Part shown: positions 1 through 5,484 of the stretch, piece by piece | Layout: every line of letters starts with the position of its first letter | Position numbering within the stretch: position 1 is the stretch's first letter | Source of the DNA: Deltaproteobacteria bacterium | GTDB lineage: Bacteria > Desulfobacterota > Desulfobulbia > Desulfobulbales > BM004 | DNA: 8,486 bases | Direction: 5' to 3' | Assembly (NCBI GenBank): GCA_019312985.1 | Contig: JAFDCC010000184.1 | Span: forward strand, 1-8,486 | Translations under genes and position numbers: made by a program | Notes under the pieces: generated by a model | What the model was told of the DNA's origin: nothing | Databases searched by the model: none | Seen by the model: only the letters and a program-made list of their open reading frames with translations

Positions 1-1135
1 CCTGGTATTCGGGGGCAATGCCGTAGCCCCTTCGCCTGTTCAGCAAACCGATGACAAACAGGATGCAGATGCCGACGAGCACGGCAATCTGGGCCGAAGG
101 CGGGGTCCCGGCCGAGGTGCCGCCCAGGTTCCAGTTCTGCACCATGGCGGCGCCGACCAGCATGCCCATGACGGTGGCACCGGCATCGTTGTCACCCTGG
201 CCTGCTGCCACGAGCTGGCGCAGGGGGCAGCCCCGGATGAGCACCGAACCGAAACCGACGAGCAGCATGCCGAGAAAGGCCCAGCCGTAGCTCTCGTTCG
301 AACTGGGCTGGCCGTGGAGGCCAAAGGAGAACTGGCCGGTCAAAAGGCTCGCCACCAGGGCGACCGAGAAAAATGTGACGATGGAGATCAGCATACCGGT
401 GGAGCGCGGACAGTTCATGACTTCGCGCGGCCCCCAGAGAAAGATCCGGGCAATGCCGCCGGTGATGCAGAACTGGGTGTGCTGCGCCACCGCGCCGACG
501 AGGAGCCCCACCCCGAGGGAGAGAAGGAAGGGGGCATACTGGGCCCCGGCACCCCGGGTGCTGCGGCCGACAAAGGCGGGCTCGACAAGGGCGAGGAGAA
601 GGAGAAAGGCCATGATTCCCGGAACGATATAGCCGTTGGCCCGCGGCGTCTCCCGCGCGGCCCCGAGCCGGAAGCCGTTCTCGACGAACTCGAGGCCGAT
701 GTATATACCGGCGGCCAGGCCGACAAAGCCGACGAGCACGCCGATATCGCCGGCCGCAAGCCGCAGGATCAGCTTCACCGGGCAGCCGATGAAGACCGAG
801 CAGCCGATGATGAGCAGAATGCCGATGAGAAAGCGCAGCAGCGGCGAACTGCCGCCGGTGGATCCAAATTCGCGGCGGGAAACGGCCAGCAGAAAGGAGC
901 CCAGGACAAAGCCCATGATCTCCGGCCGCAGGTACTGCATCCTGGCATTATCGTGGAGCCTTAGTGCGCCGGCGACATTCTCCATAAAGCAGGAGACACA
1001 GATGCCGGTATTGGCCGGGTTGCCGAAATAGGAGAGCAGCACCGCGCCGATGCCGATCACCGCGCCCATGAGGACAAATTTCTTTTTCTCGGTGACGATC
1101 CAGAAAATCAACCCTTTCAGACTTTTCTCCCCCAT
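1..1135 (-). CDS. yedE: YedE/FdhT-type selenium-metabolism membrane protein (YeeE/YedE family), 3' end cut by window edge
   Basis: This is a polytopic inner-membrane protein of the YeeE/YedE superfamily. Relatives conduct reduced sulfur species such as thiosulfate; the YedE/FdhT branch is tied to selenium metabolism, usually beside the TusA-like protein YedF. The ATG at 1135 has AGGA about 8 nt upstream and opens a frame of 378 codons that is still open at base 2, so only the last few residues are probably missing. About ten hydrophobic segments are visible. Family-like signatures include GNPANTGICVSCFMEN (residues 38-53), MQYLRPEIMGF (66-76), the GCP at 117-119, HTQFCITGG (219-227), NCPRSTG (241-247) and RGCPLRQL (301-308). 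Cysteines 46, 49, 112, 118, 223, 242 and 303 sit in these motifs; in the thiosulfate channel TsuA, conserved cysteines line the path. It lies 26 nt after the TPR gene and is probably co-transcribed. The family assignment is firm. The substrate (a selenium or sulfur species) is inferred from the family, and no yedF or selD is visible in the window. Confidence 0.87.
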   Translation of the reverse strand, partial: MGEKSLKGLIFWIVTEKKKFVLMGAVIGIGAVLLSYFGNPANTGICVSCFMENVAGALRLHDNARMQYLRPEIMGFVLGSFLLAVSRREFGSTGGSSPLLRFLIGILLIIGCSVFIGCPVKLILRLAAGDIGVLVGFVGLAAGIYIGLEFVENGFRLGAARETPRANGYIVPGIMAFLLLLALVEPAFVGRSTRGAGAQYAPFLLSLGVGLLVGAVAQHTQFCITGGIARIFLWGPREVMNCPRSTGMLISIVTFFSVALVASLLTGQFSFGLHGQPSSNESYGWAFLGMLLVGFGSVLIRGCPLRQLVAAGQGDNDAGATVMGMLVGAAMVQNWNLGGTSAGTPPSAQIAVLVGICILFVIGLLNRRRGYGIAPEYQ

Positions 1136-1161
1136 AGCCTTCTTCCTGCCTGTTCCTTCTT

Positions 1162-1710
1162 TCAGCCGCAGCTGCCGGCAATGCGGCGCAGCATGTAATA
1201 GACGGTTTTGCGCTTCGCCGCCAGTTCACCGGTTGCGGCGCCCGCCTGCAGTTCTTTTTCGATAAGGGCCCTGGCCTCCTGCACCGCGGCCTTGATCTTG
1301 CGCCCCTGGAAGAGTTCGGATTTCTTGTCAAGGAAATCGGGGGTCAGGTCGACGGCGCTGCGGTAGGACTCCATGGCGCCGACCGGGTCCTGCTGCCGCA
1401 GCCTGATGTCGCCGATGATCATGTAGGGCTTGCCGTCATAGGGATAATCCTGCAGCAGGAGCGTCGCCAGTTCTTCCGACTTGGCCAGGTTGCTGTTCTC
1501 CATAAGGTCCCGGGCGACCCGGATTTTTTTGTCCAGTTCCGGGTTAAAGACCGGCGCCGGCGGCCGTTCGACGTAGCGCTCCCGGCTTGCGGCGTCGCCG
1601 GCATGCACTGCCAGGAGAAAAGATGCCGCCACCGCGAGAAGCACTATGGCAAAAAGTGAAATTCTGTCGAGTCTGTCCATACCTTCTGTCTGTTTCCGGT
1701 CTTCACCCAT
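1162..1710 (-). CDS. Membrane-anchored TPR-like protein with a single C-terminal cysteine (ends GSCG)
   Basis: This 182-residue protein has a short charged N-terminus, one hydrophobic segment (about residues 16-37) that should act as an uncleaved anchor, and an alpha-helical body predicted to face the periplasm. Residues about 60-127 read as two tetratricopeptide-like helix pairs (LDKKIRVARDLMENSNLAKS, then GDIRLRQQDPVGAMESYRSA), and the pattern ending in DLTPDF is typical of TPRs. A further charged helix (132-157) and a basic amphipathic helix (166-177) follow. The last residues are AGSCG, and that cysteine (181) is the only one in the protein. TPRs normally bind partner proteins, so an adaptor or assembly role is likely. 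The start at 1710 lies 3 nt after the preceding stop. ATG 1680 (MDRLDR) is an alternative with AGAAGG just upstream and would keep the membrane segment. The yedE gene follows 26 nt downstream. No specific family name is recognised. Confidence 0.82.
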   Translation of the reverse strand: MGEDRKQTEGMDRLDRISLFAIVLLAVAASFLLAVHAGDAASRERYVERPPAPVFNPELDKKIRVARDLMENSNLAKSEELATLLLQDYPYDGKPYMIIGDIRLRQQDPVGAMESYRSAVDLTPDFLDKKSELFQGRKIKAAVQEARALIEKELQAGAATGELAAKRKTVYYMLRRIAGSCG

Positions 1711-1713
1711 TTT

Positions 1714-2484
1714 CTATTCCGCTGCCGGGCGGAGGAGACCCCGGTCAAGCACCAGGTCCACCCCGGCCGTATCCCCGGTAAACTGGTGCACGGAAGATAA
1801 ATTATAACCATCCTGCGGCGGAAAACCAAGCGCTGCCCCGAGATAATAGCGGCCCGGCTCCAGGTAGAGGATGTAGCCCCCGCCGGCCTCACCCCAGGAC
1901 GAAATGTAGGCGGGCAGAGTCTTAAACTGCGGCATGGGGTGCGCCATGGCATAGGCCATGGGTGCCGGCTTGCCCGCACCGTCACGGATCGTCCCCGTCA
2001 CCCGGATGAGCTCGGCGCTTTTTTTCTGGTGCCTTCGCGCCGCCTCCCGCAGGTTGACCACCACGAAGTCCATATGCCGCCGGATACCGGCCCCGAGCTC
2101 GAAGGCGATTGGTTCGCCGGAGTGCTTGTCGCCGTAAGCCAGCGGCCCGAAGCGTCCACCGGAACGGCGCAGCACCGCAACCCCCCAGTAATTTCCCGGC
2201 GGCAGCTGGACCCGGAAGCTGCCGTCCGGTCCTGTCCGGTTGGAAATGAAGTCCGCCGGCCGCTTGACGTCCGGGCTGTCAAAGATATAGACCTCGGCCT
2301 CTGCCGCCGGCCCGCCGTCGATATCGAGGACCTGCCCCTGCAGGACCCCGGGCTCTGCCGCCAGGGGTGCTCCGGGGGAAAGAAGAAGGACGGCTGCACC
2401 CGGCAGGCAGAAAAAAAGCAGAAGCGCCAGCCGAAAGGTCCATACCCGGGCAAAACCTGCAGAATATTCTTTACTGCTGCACAA
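1714..2484 (-). CDS. Exported protein with two carboxypeptidase-regulatory-like beta-sandwich domains
   Basis: The assigned product is 256 residues. A hydrophobic stretch at about residues 19-42, ending PLAA before EPG, looks like a cleavable signal peptide. Domain 1 (about 46-140) has the hallmarks of the carboxypeptidase regulatory-like fold: GQVLDIDGGPAAEAEVYIFD, then TGPDGSFRVQLPPGNYW. Domain 2 (about 160-247) repeats the plan: VTGTIRDGAGKPAPMAYAMA, then GGYILYLEPGRYYLGA and a closing VDLVLDR. Such domains are non-enzymatic binding or structural modules in secreted proteins, so a periplasmic or surface scaffold role is likely. There is no ATG or GTG between the upstream gene's stop and the signal peptide. 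I chose TTG at 2484, which overlaps the end of the beta-helix gene by 14 nt and has GGTGG 7 nt upstream; this suggests translational coupling. Earlier in-frame ATGs (to 2658) would give a long, implausible leader out of frame with, and inside, the beta-helix gene. The next gene begins 3 nt after the TAG stop. Confidence 0.78.
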   Translation of the reverse strand: MCSSKEYSAGFARVWTFRLALLLFFCLPGAAVLLLSPGAPLAAEPGVLQGQVLDIDGGPAAEAEVYIFDSPDVKRPADFISNRTGPDGSFRVQLPPGNYWGVAVLRRSGGRFGPLAYGDKHSGEPIAFELGAGIRRHMDFVVVNLREAARRHQKKSAELIRVTGTIRDGAGKPAPMAYAMAHPMPQFKTLPAYISSWGEAGGGYILYLEPGRYYLGAALGFPPQDGYNLSSVHQFTGDTAGVDLVLDRGLLRPAAE

Positions 2485-5068
2485 TAATATCCACCGGGCC
2501 GGACAGAACCGGCGCAAAATGGACCCTGCCGATATACGACTCATCCTCATGGTCAAAGATTTCCTCGGCAGGTTCTTCCCCGCCCCACCAGTTATGCCGG
2601 GCGTCAACATCCTCCCGGTTGAAATCGCCAAGCCGCAGGCTGTAGCGCTCATTACCATACAGGTTGTTATATTCTAATGCAAAAGACGCGCCTTTTTCCC
2701 GGATAAAAATACCGATGGAGTTGCCGCTGATGTCGCTGGAGCGGATCCGGCCGATGCCGCGGAACGACCTGATGCCGATTCCGTTGCCCCTGAAGACGGA
2801 ACCGCTGATGTCGAGGGGGCCGCTGCGGAATCGGAGGCCGCCGTCATTTTCTGTAAAGCGGCAGCCGGCGATGGTCAACGGTGTGAAGTGGCTGTGGATG
2901 CCCCAGGTGGCAAAGGAGAAGTCCGAGTAGGCAAAAACGCTTGCACCTGCCTGCTGCAGGCTGATTTCGTCCCAGGCGCCGGGCTCCTTCCGGGCGGCCG
3001 CGGTGTAGCGTATCCGGTTAGTTTCCGTGCCCCTGGAATCGATGCGCCCGAATATTTCCAGGCCGCTCCCCGGCCCGAACGCAACCGTTGTGCCGGGCAG
3101 GACCGAGAGGGCCGCCCCGGGCGCCACGGTGACCCTGGCCGGAACCAGCACCGTGCCGCCCCAGGCTGCATCGGTTTCAATTGTGGGCCAGACCCAGGAA
3201 AAAACAAAGGGGTCGGGGCTTGCTTCCCGGTATGTGACGCTGCCGAGGCGCTTTTCGTCATTGCTGTCGTAGATGGCGGCCGCCAGGTCGGCGCCGGCCC
3301 ACCAGTTGCCGGCGGCGTCCACGTCGGATTCACCGTCCAGGCCGATGGCGTATACCTCGTTGGCAAAGATATTGTTGTTTCTGATAAAACCGCTGAAGGA
3401 GACGATGGCGATGCCCCGGTCACCGTTTGCCGCAATGGCGTTGCCGCTGATGACGCCGCGGGAGGCGCGGATGATCATGCCGTTGATGCCGTTATGGACC
3501 AGGGCGTTGGCGCTGACCCTTACATGGTCGCTGTTGCGAAGTGCCAGGCCCGACTCCAGGTTGCCGCTGATAAGGTTTTTCTCCACCTCAACGTAGTTGG
3601 CATCGGCAACGAGAAGGCCGAAACGGTTGCCGAGCATCCGGTTTTCGACCAGACGCGACACTCCCTCGCGGACGCGGAGCCCGTCCTCCTCGTTGTTGGC
3701 AAAGAGGTTTTGCCGCGCCTCCAGGTCAAGGCGGAAAAAATTGGCGCCGTTGTGGTTGCCCACCACCTCGTTTTCAACAAAGATCACCTCCGAGTCCCGG
3801 GCCTGGAGGCCGCTCCTGTTGCCGGAGAAGGTATTGTACCGCATGGTGACGAGGGATTCCTGGAACTGAGCCCCGCGATAGTTGTTCTGCAGGAGAGAGT
3901 GGGTCACCGCCACATTGGCGAAGTGGAAATGCATGCCGCGGTAGGCGTCCTCTATCCGGCAGAACTCGATGAGGTTCTGGACCCGGTCGCTGCCGAGAAT
4001 ATTGATGGAGTCCCAGTCACCCATGGCGCGGGCCGCTTCCGCCGAGCGGAAGATGATGGGGGCATCCTTGGTGCCCTTGGCCACCAGCCGTCCCTGGATC
4101 ATGAGGCCGTTCTCGCCGATCCCGTCGCCGTTGGTGTCCCGCCGGCTGAACTCGACGACGGTGCCGGGCATGATAAAAAGCACCGCCTCGGGCGGGATTC
4201 GCACCAGCCCGTCGATAAGGACCTTACCCTGCCAGAGGTTCATTCCCAAAAGAGCCTCGTCCCGGTATATGCGGCCTGTGACCCTCTCGGCAACGGTGGA
4301 GCTCTCGGCAACGGTGGAGCTCTCGGGGGCACGGCGCGGCACCGCCTTGCCGCTGTAGAGGTCACGCTTGCTGTTGCCGGCGAGGATCGAATCAAGGCGG
4401 GAAAAACTGGCGCCGTTGAGGAGAAAGACGCCGTAGTCGTTTTTCGAAACGGTGGAGAAACGCAGTTCCACCACACTGTCTTCGCCCTGGACCAGCATTC
4501 CGTAACGGTTTTCCGCCAGGGTGAGACCGGAGGCGGCAAGGGTTCCGTGCAGGACGGTAATGCCCGTTTCCGCCCCGCTTACCTCAGCCCGGGCGATCTC
4601 CGCCGTTCCGGCATCGATGATGATGCCGCCCCAGGCGTTCAGGAGATCTTCCCCGCCAGGGGCGGCGGACCCGAAGAGCACCGGGTTCTTCTCTTCACCG
4701 CGAACCCGCAGCACGCCGCGCACCGTTATCTCTGTCCGGTGGGAGACATACTCGGGGTCGGTCTTCGTGCTGTCGGCCGCCTCGACCCGCACCACCGTGC
4801 CCGGCATGACCGTGAGGCTGACGCCGGCCGGGACGAGGACGTCTTCGCTGACGAGGATCTCGCCGCTCCAGACGGTATCCGTCGTCAGGACCTCGGCCCG
4901 GACAACAGGGGCGAGGAAAAGCAGGAGCAGGGCCAGGGCCAGGGCCAGGGTTGCAGCACGGCGCAGCAGGTGTAATGCCCTTTCAGGGACAGGGTGTCTT
5001 TGGCGTATTTTTTTCAAAACTGATCGTACAGCTCTTTTTCCCTTCAACACAAGCAAAATCCATACCAT
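2471..5068 (-). CDS. Secreted right-handed parallel beta-helix repeat protein (NosD/PbH1-like), three modules
   Basis: This large exported protein is 865 residues from ATG 5068. The N-terminus is long and basic, followed by a Leu/Ala hydrophobic core (about 40-53) and a probable signal-peptidase site at VVRA before EV (about residue 58). Three modules each open with a capping stretch ending PGTVV or PGTTV (about residues 65-95, 279-307 and 634-664), then G-rich strands and an F-x-S/T-A-like coil. Between them run many short PbH1 coils with the N-x-I/L-x-x-N-x-x-G-I/L rhythm, e.g. NNIFANEVYAIGL and GNSIGIF. Modules two and three end with the same NWW-G signature (about 588-590 and 826-828) followed by I-x-D, DE and G-x-V. 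Beta-helices of this type bind polysaccharides or act as surface/periplasmic scaffolds; NosD helps copper-site maturation. No catalytic set of a known lyase is evident. GTG 5083 is an alternative start; neither start has a strong ribosome site. The following gene starts inside its last codons. Confidence 0.88.
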   Translation of the reverse strand: MVWILLVLKGKRAVRSVLKKIRQRHPVPERALHLLRRAATLALALALLLLFLAPVVRAEVLTTDTVWSGEILVSEDVLVPAGVSLTVMPGTVVRVEAADSTKTDPEYVSHRTEITVRGVLRVRGEEKNPVLFGSAAPGGEDLLNAWGGIIIDAGTAEIARAEVSGAETGITVLHGTLAASGLTLAENRYGMLVQGEDSVVELRFSTVSKNDYGVFLLNGASFSRLDSILAGNSKRDLYSGKAVPRRAPESSTVAESSTVAERVTGRIYRDEALLGMNLWQGKVLIDGLVRIPPEAVLFIMPGTVVEFSRRDTNGDGIGENGLMIQGRLVAKGTKDAPIIFRSAEAARAMGDWDSINILGSDRVQNLIEFCRIEDAYRGMHFHFANVAVTHSLLQNNYRGAQFQESLVTMRYNTFSGNRSGLQARDSEVIFVENEVVGNHNGANFFRLDLEARQNLFANNEEDGLRVREGVSRLVENRMLGNRFGLLVADANYVEVEKNLISGNLESGLALRNSDHVRVSANALVHNGINGMIIRASRGVISGNAIAANGDRGIAIVSFSGFIRNNNIFANEVYAIGLDGESDVDAAGNWWAGADLAAAIYDSNDEKRLGSVTYREASPDPFVFSWVWPTIETDAAWGGTVLVPARVTVAPGAALSVLPGTTVAFGPGSGLEIFGRIDSRGTETNRIRYTAAARKEPGAWDEISLQQAGASVFAYSDFSFATWGIHSHFTPLTIAGCRFTENDGGLRFRSGPLDISGSVFRGNGIGIRSFRGIGRIRSSDISGNSIGIFIREKGASFALEYNNLYGNERYSLRLGDFNREDVDARHNWWGGEEPAEEIFDHEDESYIGRVHFAPVLSGPVDIIVQQ
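4284..4326 (-). repeat. 18-nt in-frame tandem duplication inside the beta-helix gene
   Basis: Bases 4284-4301 and 4302-4319 are two identical 18-nt units (plus-strand unit CTCTCGGCAACGGTGGAG), followed by seven bases of a third copy. In the protein they give the repeat SSTVAE-SSTVAE at about residues 250-261, counting from ATG 5068. It lies in the linker between beta-helix modules one and two, where length changes should be tolerated. The unit is a multiple of three, so gain or loss keeps the frame. Confidence 0.8.
4928..4950 (-). repeat. 6-nt tandem repeat coding the signal-peptide core
   Basis: The plus strand shows CAGGGC three times followed by a partial fourth copy. It encodes the Leu-Ala alternation in the hydrophobic core of the beta-helix protein's signal peptide (about residues 41-48). 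Simple repeats in such regions are common and are probably due to composition. Confidence 0.6.
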
Positions 5069-5088
5069 GGGGTGATCGTCCACCCCAT
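5067..5088 (-). promoter_or_regulatory. Perfect 8-bp inverted repeat overlapping the beta-helix start codon
   Basis: ATGGGGTG (5067-5074) is perfectly complementary to CACCCCAT (5081-5088) with a 6-nt loop. The minus-strand RNA would place the first bases of the ATG at 5068 in this stem and the alternative GTG (5083) in it too. It could hide the start site, or serve as a protein-binding site in the 142-nt gap after the lipoprotein gene. No direct evidence of function. Confidence 0.3.
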
Positions 5089-5210
5089 TTTATCCAGCAG
5101 CGGGGCAGCCTTCAGGGCATCCGGGAAAATTTCAGAAAAAGAAGGACGCGGTTCCCGTGCAGGCACCGGTTTCCACGACAAAAAAGCGGGTTGGGCCCCC
5201 TGGCGGCACG

Positions 5211-5459
5211 TCACTGCTGCCGGACGGCGCGGTCCATCTCCTCTGCCCTCTCCTCGCCCAGGTCCGCGGCTGTTCTTGCCTTATCGAGCGGCGTCCGTAT
5301 TTTTTTTACGGCCGTCGCTGCCGCCCTGTCGGTCAGCTTTTCCACTCCGCCCTTTTCCCCGTCCTCCCCGTCGCTATTCTGCGAGCATCCTGCTGCCAGG
5401 AAAAAAAGGAGGCAGAAACAGGCAAGGAGCATACCGGCTTTCAAAACTATGCGGCGCAT
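5211..5459 (-). CDS. Small predicted lipoprotein (82 aa)
   Basis: The product begins MRRIVLKAG, has a strong hydrophobic core (residues 9-23) and ends its signal peptide in the lipobox LAAGC, so Cys25 should be lipidated and the mature protein would be only about 58 residues. The mature part is highly charged. An acidic, glycine-rich linker (SQNSDGEDGEKGG) is followed by one amphipathic helix (about 39-80) rich in Lys, Arg, Glu and Ala. It may form a coiled coil, as in small Lpp-like spacer lipoproteins. ATG 5459 is chosen over the upstream in-frame ATG 5504 because AGAGGGTG lies directly before it and because the longer form would place hydrophilic residues ahead of the signal peptide and overlap the cytochrome gene. 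The gene starts 25 nt after the cytochrome stop, so the two are probably co-transcribed. Serine next to the lipid cysteine predicts outer-membrane sorting in proteobacteria. Its function is not recognised. Confidence 0.8.
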   Translation of the reverse strand: MRRIVLKAGMLLACFCLLFFLAAGCSQNSDGEDGEKGGVEKLTDRAAATAVKKIRTPLDKARTAADLGEERAEEMDRAVRQQ

Positions 5460-5484
5460 GGTTTCACCCTCTTTCTGCGATTTA

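Noticed and set aside
314..964. Plus-strand open frame of 216 codons at the left end
   Set aside because: It is antisense to yedE, which has clear family motifs and membrane segments. The plus-strand product is a low-complexity charged sequence typical of an antisense frame.
1135..1162. Selenocysteine (in-frame TGA) in the genes near yedE
   Set aside because: The TPR gene's TGA stop is followed closely by yedE with no continuing conserved frame, and all other motif positions carry ordinary cysteine codons.
2888..4975. Very long plus-strand open frame (695 codons) opposite the beta-helix gene
   Set aside because: It is an antisense shadow caused by high GC content. It has no signal peptide or domain motif, while the minus strand shows a signal peptide, repeated beta-helix coils and NWW motifs.
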